Source: Dasypus novemcinctus
Taxonomy: Eukaryota > Chordata > Mammalia > Cingulata > Dasypodidae
NCBI RefSeq assembly: GCF_030445035.2
Contig: NC_092216.1
Location: 14,385,405-14,449,404 of the forward strand
DNA: 64,000 nucleotides
Direction: 5' to 3'
Made by a program: the position numbers and the translations under genes. Below, piece after piece: positions 22,981 through 33,939 of the stretch (position 1 is its first letter; every line of letters starts with the position of its first letter). The notes beneath the pieces were generated by a model, which did no database searches, had not been told where the DNA came from, and saw only the letters and a list, made by a program, of their open reading frames with translations.

Positions 22981-23173
22981 TTTTCAAAAATAAAGATAAA
23001 ATGCCCACTTGCTTTGGCCCATCCTGGAAGAAGACATCTTTCAGGGCGAAGATTTTCCAGAAGACAACTGGTCTAAAGGGATTTTCAGTGAAAATGAATA
23101 CACACTATTGGATTGCTAATAAGCAAAATCTGGTGAGCAAATTAATTTTGGTCCAGTAGAGACCAAAATTAGT

Positions 23174-23268
23174 CTAATCAATGTATATCTGCTAATCAAT
23201 GTATATCTGCTCCCATTTGTAAGACACCCCTAATCAATGTATATCTGCTCCCATTTGTAAGACACCCC
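23174..23268. repeat. Short tandem duplication (38-bp unit)
   Basis: The phrase 'ctaatcaatgtatatctg' starts at 23,174, 23,192 and 23,230. The last two lie in full 38-bp tandem units that also contain 'cccatttgtaagacaccc'. It lies in an unassigned block (22,990-23,460), which ends with 'aataaaatt' near 23,410 and might be an old LTR. Confidence 0.85.
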
Positions 23269-23518
23269 CATGTAAAATGAAAACTTCATGTCAACCAATA
23301 ATATTGACCTTTCCTTTCCCATCCTATTTGAGTTTCCCCTTTCCACAACTTTGGTAGATCTCCCTTCTACATTCTGAATGAGGTGCTGCCCAATTCATGA
23401 ATGTCACAATAAAATTATGAGATCCTAAAAAACTATAAACTTCTAGTTTGAGTTGATACCATATACATAATCTGCTTTTATACCCTAATCCCTCTTCTCT
23501 TGTTCTTGTTACAAATTA

Positions 23519-23935
23519 TTGTTTTTTAAGCTTGTATTTATCTATCTCCCCTTCCCTCACCTCACCCCATTGTCTGCTTTCTGTATCCATTTGCTGTGTG
23601 TTCTTCTGTGTCCACTTGCATTCTTTTCAGCATCACTGGGAATCTGTGTCTCTTTATGTTGCGTCATCTTGCTGTGTCACTGGCCGTGAACATGGCATCA
23701 TTCCTGGGCAGGCTTTGCTTTTTGCACAGGGCATCTCTCCTTGTGGGGGTACACTCATTGTGTGTGGGACTTTACTCCGCAGGGGACACCCCTGCATGGC
23801 ATGGCACTCCTCGTGTGCATCAGCACTGCATGTGGGCCAGCCCATCACATGGGTCAGGAGGCCCTGGGTTTGAACCCTGGGTCTCCCATGTGGTAGGTGA
23901 ATGCTCTGTCAGTTGAGCCAAATCTGCTTCCCATC
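23519..23935 (-). mobile_element. tRNA-derived SINE (armadillo DAS type)
   Basis: On the minus strand it starts with a tRNA-like head ('ggctcaactgacagagca', an A-box-like stretch) and a B box 'gggttcaaaccc' near 23,868. A DAS-specific body follows, then an A-rich tail facing 23,519. It is flanked by ACAAATTA duplications (23,511-23,518 and 23,936-23,943). The overlapping ORFs on both strands are not genes. This SINE family is restricted to xenarthrans and is the best taxonomic marker here. Confidence 0.88.
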
Positions 23936-23974
23936 ACAAATTACTCTTTGGAGTCCCTGCTCTGAATTTTTTAA

Positions 23975-24760
23975 AAAATATTTTTTAAATTATTTTTAAA
24001 GAAGTTTTAGATTACATGAAGTTTACACAAAAAGTATAGGGGATTCCCGTATACTCTATCCCCTGCCCCTCCCACACTTTCCCCCACTAACAACATGTTT
24101 CATTAGTATGGTACACTGGTTACAATTGATGAATACATATTGAAGCACTACTAACTGTGGACTATAGTTGACATATAGTTTACATTTTCCACTGCACAAT
24201 TTCATAGGTTATGACAAAATGTATAATGGCTTGTATCAGTCATTGCAATATCATGGGGGACGATTCCAATGTCCCAAATGCCTCATGTTATTCCAGTTCT
24301 TCCCTCTTCCTCCCCTCACAATCTTGGGTGACAATTGTGTTTATGTCAATGTTACAAGTTCTTTCTTTATTTTATGACATAAACATAAAATTGTGTTTAT
24401 GTCAATGTTACAAGTTGGTCTATAGTTGTATTCTCAAGTTTCATCCCTGATTTTGAATGCATCAGGACTTCATTCACTCTTAGAGCTGAATAACATTCCC
24501 TCATATGTTTATACCATAATTTGATTATCCAGTCATCTGCTGATGAACCCTTGGGTTGTTTCCCTCTTTTAACAACTGTGAATAATGCCACTATGAACAT
24601 CAGTGTGCATATATCTGAATTTATGTCCTTGCTTTCAGTTCTTCTGGATATATAGTGAATAATGGGATTGGTATATCATATGGCAATTCTATACTTAGCT
24701 TCCTGAGGAACTGCCAGCAGGCATTTCTTTGAAAATGCTGTAAAGGAATAATCAGAGGCT
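23975..24760 (-). mobile_element. L1 3' end, antisense
   Basis: Antisense L1 3' UTR ('ttacaattgatgaatacata' near 24,119) passing into antisense ORF2 3' coding text ('ttcatccctgattttgaatg', 'gttgtttccctcttttaac'). It includes a local direct duplication at 24,333-24,416. Confidence 0.75.
24333..24416. repeat. 28-bp direct duplication with a short inverted motif between
   Basis: A 28-bp segment beginning 'aattgtgtttatgtcaatg' occurs at 24,333-24,360 and again, identical, at 24,389-24,416. Between them, 'tgacataaac' (24,375-24,384) is the reverse complement of 'gtttatgtca' inside the second copy. Confidence 0.9.
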
Positions 24761-24769
24761 TTAGTTATA

Positions 24770-25690
24770 ATTTTGTGATTGAGACACACAAAAGAGCACC
24801 TATGTCTTGGGAGGAAAAGCAGTGAAATGTCCTTCAGAAGTTCGGATATTATGAAGTACCATGTATAGGGGGATGGTTAGAAATGATGTCCTACCTGAGG
24901 TAAAATCTATCTTCAGGAAAGACTTATGGAGACCTAAATTTTCACTCTAGGCTGATTTCTAGAGTCTGTACAAGTCTAATTAAATGCTGAAGAAGACTTC
25001 AGCACAGAGCCAATTTGCAAAGAATGGGAGAGCTGGTTTTTTTTTTTTCAAACTCCTGGATTTCAGGAAATCTCTGTCATCAGCAACATGAAATCAAGTA
25101 AAAACAACAGTTTTCAGCAGTGATACAGGACGAAGAATACTATGTTTGCAAAGTATTGTGGAAAATGGCTAAAGAAATAAACCACCACAGTCTTTGAAAT
25201 AAACAAAAAGGGAAGCCATGGAAAGCGGAGAACCAGACTTCCAGTTTAATGCATTATATTGAAAAATCATATTTAAACATTAAATCACAAGAAATTCAAG
25301 TAAATAAGAATGCCCCAAACAATGAAAAAAATCAAGTGACCAAAAGCTGCATTTAAGAAGCCCAGACATTGCAATGACTAATTAAATATGTTAAGTCAAC
25401 TCTCACAAATATGCTCAATGACCTGAAGGCAAGCTTTGACAAAGAACTAAAGGAAAAGAGTAAATGAAAAAAAGAAATAATGCAATAAAGAGATAGAAAT
25501 CTTAAAAGGAAGTCAAACAAGAACACCATACAGCAGAAGGTTGGAGGAAGATATCCCTAAGTGAGTGGCCCTGATTAGAAAAAGAGAAAGTTACAATATA
25601 TCAGAAGAAACTTTTCCAAGACTCTGGAAATGAATGTGGATAGACAACAGCACAGAAAATGCTGAACAAAGAAAGCCTAAAATTTCTAAA
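24770..25690 (+). mobile_element. Ancient L1/HAL1 ORF1-region remnant
   Basis: Sense A-rich text of L1 ORF1 type, with runs encoding Lys/Glu-rich coiled-coil-like peptides broken by many stops. The family could be HAL1 or an old L1M. The unassigned stretch 25,697-26,300 follows. It starts TGTTGGAAGC and contains AATAAA near 26,237, so an old LTR is possible but unproven. Confidence 0.45.
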
Positions 25691-26535
25691 AAAAAAGCTG
25701 TTGGAAGCATTTCCTTTTCCTGGTCCCTGATTCTTCATGGGCTCAGTGCAGCATATGTGTGGCAAATGCTTGGTGGCTCACATGCTCAAGTGCAATTTCC
25801 TGGTGCTGATATGGGCTAAGGGTGGGGGTTGTGCATCTCTTCATGTATAACCTGGGCTGTGGGAATCAGACAATATAAACTGCAGCCCCACCTTTCGTAA
25901 CCAGGCCAACCACTCCAGTCCTGGAAAGCCAATTAAACAATATATGCTCTATAGACTTTGACTATTCAGGGAGGATACACACTAAATATGTTAATTCAAG
26001 CCTACCTGGGAAATATGTGTTAAATCAAACTCATGGCGCATTCAAACAAAGCACCATTTGGCTCTTCCTCTGTATGGAAAGAACCCAAAAATCTTACTTG
26101 GGGCTTGGAGGTTTTCAACAAGAGTTCCTGAGTCAACCAGTCATTAATAAAAATGTGTCTTTCTCAAAACTATTAATGCATCCTGGACTTCCATACACAA
26201 TTATTGAATCTCTCTGCTTCCACAACAGTGCTATAGCTAATAAATTTATGTCTTTGTATATCTGGTGTCAGTCCCAGTCTGTTGATTGGATTTTGACTCC
26301 GTGTACACATTTCAGTCACCTATCTAGAATTTGCCTAGGGCAGGAAAGGAGTGTGGAAAGGTGGCACAGAGCAATGGACAGAAGCCAAACAGACTGAAGC
26401 AGTCTGGGGAGAAAAACTATGGTTGAGACAAAGCAGAGAGAAACTCCTTTTCCAGAGGGGAAACAGATAATATGCTTGGCAATTCTTGAAATGTGGTGCA
26501 CATACCCGGAACACACAGGGTCAGAAGCTCTGTAG

Positions 26536-26925
26536 GCGGCGGACTTGGTCCAGTGAATAGGGCATCCGTCTACCACATGGGAGGTCTGCGGTTCAAACCC
26601 TGGGCCTCCTTGATCCATGTGCAGTGCTGATGCCCTCAAGGAAGCCACGCCCCGCAGACGTGTCCCCGCCTAGGGGAGCCCCAAGCACAAGGAGTGCCTC
26701 CCACAAGGACAGCCACCCAGAGCCAAAGAAAGTGCAGCCTGCCAAAGAATGGCGCCACCCACACAGAGAAATGACAAAAGATGATGCAGCAAAAAGAAAC
26801 ACAGATTCCTGTACCGCTGACAACAGAAGTGGACAAAGAAGATGCAGCAAATAGACACAGAGAACAGAACCGGGGGGGAGATAGAAATAAATAAGTAAAT
26901 AAATCTTAAAAAAAAAAAAAGAAAG
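26536..26925 (+). mobile_element. tRNA-derived SINE (armadillo DAS type) with 10-bp target duplication
   Basis: The tRNA-like head 'ggacttggtccagtgaatag' (A box) and B box 'gcggttcaaaccc' (about 26,589) are followed by the GC-rich DAS body and an A-rich tail (26,879-26,925). Perfect AGCTCTGTAG duplications flank it at 26,526-26,535 and 26,926-26,935. It inserted into older L1-like DNA. The ORF at 26,593-27,000 on the minus strand is its antisense shadow. Confidence 0.92.
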
Positions 26926-26935
26926 AGCTCTGTAG

Positions 26936-28000
26936 ACACTAACTGTTGAAAAGATGCTGAAAAGAGGAATCTCAACATAGGCAATATACAGTAAAAACAT
27001 GGAAAAAATGGAGGATCTGACTTTCAGGTGAGCACATCACAATATTCAAATTCCCTGACTTCAACAAAATACCAGAAGGCACATAAATTATTAGGAAAAT
27101 GGCTCATTCAAAGGAATAAAATGAAACAACAGGGAAAGTACAACATTGGAACAAGAAATCAAATATATTAAACAGTCTCCAAAATAAATTATGAATTCAT
27201 AAAAACCGAAGAAAGAATGAAAGGGATCAAGAATCAGTTCATGCTCTATATTGATGGAGTCTTATATAAATCTACTTCATATTTCTTACATAAATGCGTA
27301 AAAATAATCACATATAAATATGTATTATTGTACACACAAAATATAAAGATGTAATTTAATCTTATTATGATAAAAGACAATGAAAAAATATTTTATTTTT
27401 ATATTTCTTATTTTATTTTCATATTTTAATTTTCTTGGCTTTGTTTTTGGTGAGGTTTTGGATCATAGGTCACAACTCTGGAAGAGGGGATTTCTGGTGC
27501 ACAGTGTCACTAATGGGGGAAGTGCGGAGGGGTACACCTGAGGCATGCCTCTTAGGCATATGAATGTGTGTACAATTTTGTAAAATATCGCAGGAAGATA
27601 TTGGCATTATTAACCATTGTAAAAGTTGGAAACAATGCAGATGTCCATTGACAGGTGAATGGATAAGCAAAACATGGTACATACATATGATGGACTATTA
27701 TTCATATGTAAGAAGGAATGAAATCCTGATTAATGGAACACAAACACAAAAAGATGAGTACTGTTTGATTACCCTCTATGAAGAAACAAATAAATAAATT
27801 CTTGGAGATGGAAAGTAGATTAGAAGGTAATATGGGCTGGGAAAAGAAAGAATGGAGAGTTATGTTAAATAAAGACAGCGTTTCTGTTAAGGCTTATGAA
27901 AAACTTTTACACTGAATGGTGGTGATTTAGCACATTATAAATGTAACTGATTCTACTATATGTGGTATTCAAAACAGATAAGTATGTTCCTGCAATATTT
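26936..28000 (+). mobile_element. Old L1 remnants, sense
   Basis: 26,936-27,460 reads as a decayed ORF1-type stretch. 27,560-27,800 is the ORF2 C-terminal end: 'ccattgacaggtgaatggat' and an IHMMDYYSYVRRNE peptide resembling the usual MEYYSA motif. It is followed by 3' UTR text to about 28,000. Confidence 0.6.
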
Positions 28001-28543
28001 TTTTAAAGAATGGGCATTAAAACTAATAACAGTCTGAGACAAAGTTTTTCATGACTCTTCACTCCTTTCTCCTTTTACCTTTGACAATTTAATTTAGCAT
28101 TGTAAATTAAACACTTTTCTTTCATTTCTTTCCTTCTAGAGTGTTCCACTGCAGTATGTTTAAACTGTAATATTAAGTGTTCTTTGGTCAAGAAGTTCCT
28201 TAATAATATTACTCTTCATAAAAAAGATTTGATGCTACCTGATGCTTTAGGTAAGGCCCTATGCTCTCTTTCTTTGCCCTTTCTCTGTATACTCTTATTG
28301 ACTTTCTCTTTCCTCTTTTATTTGCACAGGATGTTGCAGAGGATAAGGGTTATCTAAATACCTATCTTCTCACATTCTGACAGAGCCAAATATAAACTGC
28401 CATCACAAATTTTTGCTAAAAGATCATGAAGAAATTGAAGATAGTCATTTATTAAAGGAATAAGTCAAATAAACTTCAGGGAACAAGTCCAATGAATTGC
28501 CTTTATTTCTGCTTTGGGTATTACAAAACACTTAAGAACCTAC

Positions 28544-28704
28544 AATGTAAACCATTATCCATGTGGTGCAGCAGTGCTCCAAAATGTATTCACCAAATGC
28601 AATGAATGTGCCACGATGATGTAAGAGGTTGTGGGGTGTGGGGACCTACTATATTTTTTGAATGTAATAATTAAAATAAAATAAGTGGAGAGAGAGAAAA
28701 AAAA
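28544..28704 (+). mobile_element. Very short L1 3'-end insertion with target duplication
   Basis: Only 161 bp of the L1 3' terminus plus tail, flanked by AACCTAC at 28,537-28,543 and 28,705-28,711. Confidence 0.8.
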
Positions 28705-28711
28705 AACCTAC

Positions 28712-29700
28712 TTATGGTCCACTATAAGAGTGTCCCCTCAGGGGAATCTTGCTATTAGATACAGCCTTCACATTCTTTCTCTGAATAACAACAAAAGCAA
28801 TTATTCATTCCTCTGTAAGCCACTCTCTTTTTTCACATCCTAAGAGAGCAGGGGAGAAATCAGTTATCTCAATGATTTCCAGGAAGTACTCTGCTATTAG
28901 TTTGAAATTCTGTCTTTATTAGCCATGCTCAAAATAAAGAGTGTTGAATAAAAAAAATCCCATGAAAAGATATTGGTTAAAGGAGAGAAAAGAAATAGTT
29001 CCAGGAAAAAAAAAAAAGCAAAAATGGTCCACTGAAGACACAGAAACTGTCACAAAACAGTAATGGACAGACAGCCATAGCTTGACCTTAATGGTGTAGA
29101 CAGAGACAGTTATGGAAATAATGGTGTACAAATCTAGACAGGCAACAATGAAAGACATCAGAGATAAAGCTATGCAAGGTATCAGGGAAGGAGATTAAAA
29201 ACTCACACTTGTAAAGAGAGAAATACAAGTAAAACTGATCACAGGGACTTTAAAATGAGAATAACAAAATATCCTGTTATTGGGGGGGGGGGGGGGGATT
29301 CAGAGAGATTTAGACCTAACACTCAAAACAGAACAGTGACCTGTGATTTTAGAGGACCATGGGGCTCAGATTTTACAAAAAGTATACGTGGGTACTTCCT
29401 TTGACAAAGATAGAAAATTTGGGGCTAATGAGAAGGTGCTGCATAGGAAGCTGAATTCCACCCAGGTCTAAGTTTTGTGATCCAGGAAGGAATCAATAAG
29501 CTCTCAACAGCCAGCAGCCCTCAAGGAAACAATCCAAACTGGAGAGATTCACTACCTGGATCCAGGCAGTATTTCCCTCACTTACCACCAGGGCAGATCT
29601 AGCCATGCATCAAATAGCTGGCTATTTGATGTTAAGCAGTCAGAGGATCCAGGCCCAACCTCTCCTTTTCTTAAATCCTTGGCCAGACCAAAAGAAGCTT
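28712..29700. other. No gene seen; contains a 16-G run
   Basis: Unassigned DNA. A perfect run of 16 G residues sits at 29,282-29,297. The ORFs are short and have no recognised domain. Confidence 0.5.
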
Positions 29701-29749
29701 TATACCCAGCTGAAGGATTACTGGGATCTAGTTTCCTTTGCCAATGCCC

Positions 29750-30080
29750 AGAAGTCCTAGGAACTGGCATGCAGGAGCTGCAAGGATTCCCTTCAAGTTT
29801 CACTCGTGGAGGTGGGAAGGTCTGCTTCAATCCAGTTATGGGGTGATTGTGTCATCAGCAGTCAGACCAGGACAAAACTTCATCTCTAAAGCCTTAGCTG
29901 CCTTTCCTCATGAAGGAGAAAAACTGCCATAGAGTTTCAAATCCACAAATGAAGTGATGGCTAATGCGTATTGGAAAGAAGGGGGGAGGATTCCTGAACA
30001 CTATCCAATCTTCATCCTTGATAGAGCTGATGTGTTGCTCATTTTGTGACACTTTTGCGTCTGCCATTTTCTAAGTATAG
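29750..30080. repeat. Segmental-duplication block, distal copy (pairs with 14.8-15.17 kb)
   Basis: Co-linear with the proximal block at an offset of about 14.96 kb, most clearly at 29,940-30,070. 30,080-31,140 shows no recognised gene; the ORF at 30,708-31,073 has no familiar domain. Confidence 0.6.
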
Positions 30081-31149
30081 TAGGGAGCCATGTAAAATGA
30101 CAGCTTCCCCTGAGGATACATCAGAGAAAGGAAAGACTTGGAGAAGTCCAACCTAGCTAGCGAAGGGCAGTAAATAAGGGGGTTACAAGGGGCCTCACCC
30201 TCAATGGTCCTAGATGTATCTTCTAGCATAATATATGGTCGTGGCCTAAATCTTTTGTGGTGGGGGTTGGACAGCATGGCACTCTTGCCACAAAGCAAGA
30301 GAGTACTTTTATACTACGTTTATGTGCAGATAGGGAGGGCATATGTATGGGAACAATGATTTAAAAATGTAGTGCTCTGGACAGATAATCGAGGACTGGA
30401 CACTGACGATATTTCTCAACAGGGCAGAAGTTACACTTTCAGAATGATTATACAAAATGAGCATTTTCAATGTTTGTCAGTGGGGCTGACGTCACATCTT
30501 TACAGTCATTACATATAGGGGCAACTGATACAAAAATAGTCAAGCAGTTCAAAGGTCAGATTATTCCTAGTTTCTGGGAGAGAAGTCTAAGCATACAGAT
30601 TAAACCCATCAGTCATGAGCTCACAAAGGGTTATTTCTCAAGGTTTGCTATGGAACTATTAAGAAGTGAAAGGCTGCTGCGACTAGAAGGGGAAAGACCT
30701 TGAAGGTTTGTGGGAAAATGCAAAGCTATATGTGATAGAGTCATCCAATGCTGCTTTTGGACAAAAGATTCAAGGCTGTCAGAAGAGGGCTAAAAACAAA
30801 GTGATTACATTTAGGGTCATCATGGAAGGAGTGTACATGGGTAGTCTGACACTTGTTTACCACCAGCATGCACACTTAGATCTCATTACCTCTGACTATA
30901 TCCATGTTGCACCAAAAATGAAATGCAAAGAAAGGAAAGGTATCACATGCACTTTTAATTATGAGAAATGTTTCCTTCTTGCAGTTCTGATTTTCCTGTA
31001 CCCACCAGCTTCAGAAACCCAGGAAAATCTGAATCTTCCACATGCAAGTTTCCTTTTCCCAAAGCTCTTGTGAATACATTTCACATCAAGTTCCAAAACT
31101 CTAACTTTGAAGAGTGGTCCTCACAGGATGGCTGGTAGTCACTGCAAAG

Positions 31150-32880
31150 GGTTCTTGCACTCAAAATTCTTTGGTGAATGTTTTCTTCAATAATGAACTA
31201 AAATTTAAGATATCTTCTGTCCTATTTGGAAGGATGGAACTTTTTGGTAATGGATGGTGATGATGGTAGCACAACACTATGGATGCTATTAACACCCAAG
31301 TGTATATATGTATTTGAGTGCTACTAAAAGGAAAATGTTATGACTCCCAGAGATGAGCCTTGTTGGTACTGAGAGATTATGACCAAGCACCAACAACCAA
31401 ATATGCATGTGGAAGTAGACTATGACCGAAATGAGGGAGCATTAAATATTTTTTATGACCAAAAGAGTTCAAAATGAGCAGAGAGTTCATCCCAGACATT
31501 ATGTCATGGTGGAAAACTCAAGTGTCAGATGAATGGATAAAAAAACTGTAGTATAGGCAAATAATGAAATATTATTCAGTCATAAAAAGGAATAAAGTTC
31601 CTAAGCCATGACACGAATCTTTAAAACATTGTAATGAATGAAACAACACACAAAAAGATGAATACTGTTGCTTACCCTTTAGGGAGAATCTAGAAAAATT
31701 TAGAGATGGAAAGTAGATTAGAAGGCTGGGAAAAAATGATGGAGAGTTATGTTTAAAAGGAAAATGTTTAATTTATGAAAAATTTTAGATAATGAATGCA
31801 GATCCTCTGGGGGAATTCACTAATTACCACACTATAAAAACTTCAAACAAAAGCCCTACAGACATCTCTACACTATAGGCAAAGCACAAAGCTCCATGAA
31901 ATCCACACCTGTTCAGCTGGCCCTATACAGGAATTCCCTACATGTGATTCTTCTACCCTTTTTACTTTCATCTGTAGTTTTCACAACCATCAAACATATG
32001 TCTTAGAGATGTGAATCTTCAAACTGTTCATATGCCAATTGAGCCCTGAATCCCAGGAGAGTCGTGGCCAACAGTTACTCTCCAGTTCTTCAGATTTGTC
32101 CAGGACAACAACATGATGATGGTGGGCAAGTCCATCCCCCAACTGGGGAGAATCTATAGTTACAAGCAAAACAGTTAATCATGGACTTAGGTAGACTTAT
32201 TGTTTTTGGTATCATGTGGTAACAATGAACTTTTAACATTGATAAAAAGAGAGTGACTACCAGAGTTTCAGAGGGAGAAGGAATGATAAGCAGGCAGAAC
32301 ACTCTTTTTAGGGCATTGGAATTGTCCTACATGTTATTGCAATGACAGACACATGGCATTAGACGTTTGTAAAAGCCTACAAAACTATACAGTGTGAAGT
32401 GCAAAAGACACACTATAGACCTTGATTAGTAGCAGTGCTTCCATTTAGTTCATCAAGACTAGCAAATGTTCATCACTAATGGGAAAATATGTATGAGGGT
32501 GGGTATAGGTCACACAGGAATCCCCTATACTTTTGTAAGGAATCCCCTTACTTCTCTGTAAGTTAAACTTTCTCTAAAGTTTATAATGATTTTTAAAATG
32601 GAAATATTAGATCATATGTTTGAAAACAGAATAAACTTTTAAATCCACAGAAGTACACTATACAGGCAGAAAACACCAAATTAAATCATGGAATATAGTT
32701 AATATTATGATTATTTAAATGTGCTCTCACCAATTGTAATAAGTGTTCCACATTGATGCAAGCTGTTATTAGGGTGGTATATGGGAATTCTGCATTTTAT
32801 GCATGATTTCACTGTAAATCCAGAACTTTCCTAATAAATAAAAAGCAGCAACCTCTAGCAACTAGTCTCTACTTCTTGTC
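31150..32880 (+). mobile_element. Several sense L1 3'-end fragments
   Basis: 31,230-31,300 has the older 3' UTR phrase 'gatgatggtagcacaacac'. 31,500-31,850 repeats an ORF2 C-terminal and 3' UTR segment. 32,250-32,560 and 32,650-32,850 are further 3' UTR pieces ending in A-rich text. Confidence 0.6.
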
Positions 32881-33752
32881 CTCCCCAGTGCCTCTACTAG
32901 TAGGAATAATTGTGTCCTCATTTAGAAATCCAAAGCATAATACATATGATCCACATCTGTAGGCCAAGCCCTTTCTCGCGGCCCCTTCTCTCCAGACTAG
33001 GAATTTCCTGGAGAATATTAAGAAGACCCAAACAAGGATTTCTATTTATTCCATCTACTTCAGCAATCGTATAAATACACACAAAGACAGAAATACTTGT
33101 TTGTGTTTATTTCTAACTATTATCATTCCAGTGTGCCCTTCTTTAATTACCCAGTTCTTTATTTCTCTCCTGCCCAGGAGAAGCACCTTGCCACCATTTC
33201 ATGTTTCTGAAGTAGCTTTTTATGCCTTGTGATATTTGACATAAACTTTGATGCTCTATCATTTCCATTTTAAAAGCTCCAAGAGCCCTGAAACGTGAAC
33301 ACATAAAAAAGTATTACACACACACACATATATATAAACATTAAAAGCTGTATTTTTTCTGGGCAATATTAAAATATTAAATTAATTCCTACAGGTCCTG
33401 TATTGGAGACTATTCCTTCATCACTTGTGATTTCTTAAACTTTCTCCCCCATGAGTTCATATAATCCCTGCATGCCTATATTATCTGTATTGCTGTGGGA
33501 GGGGTCAGGAGATAGACATGACAATTAAAAGACTGATTATATGAATAGAAAAGTGATGGAAGACTCTAGTGAGTAATTCCATAGAGATGCATAGTCATTT
33601 TTGGAGAAGGTGGTTATAAAGCCTTAGGGTGAGCCAAACCTTAATGTAGGAGTTTGACTGTGGAAATGAAACCCATGGAATGATGTTTCAGGGAAATGGA
33701 GCTAATGATTCAGCCTTCCATCCATTTGAGTGGCCTGGGCTGGTCATGCGCC

Positions 33753-33758
33753 TTTATT
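33753..33758 (-). terminator. Candidate poly(A) signal of TSPY
   Basis: AATAAA on the minus strand, about 182 bp past the TSPY stop codon. The aligned site in the proximal pseudogene lacks it. Confidence 0.55.
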
Positions 33759-33939
33759 AGGCTTAAACTTCCCCATTCAGAACCTGTGTTGAAACAGTTC
33801 TCCAATGTTCCTGTCTCACAATGACTCCCTGCCTGACCTGGGGTGCATAAAGTCTTACTCTTAACCTCAGTTCCTCCACCACAGAAATGAATTTCCCAGC
33901 AAGTGACCACTGCATTTCAGTCCCCACTGCCCATTATCC

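Noticed and set aside
25697..26300. Possible old LTR (TG start, AATAAA near 26,237)
   Set aside because: No matching CA end, TATA box at a sensible distance or target duplication could be shown.
26593..27000. 135-codon minus-strand hydrophobic ORF
   Set aside because: Runs antisense through the DAS-type SINE and its poly-A tail.
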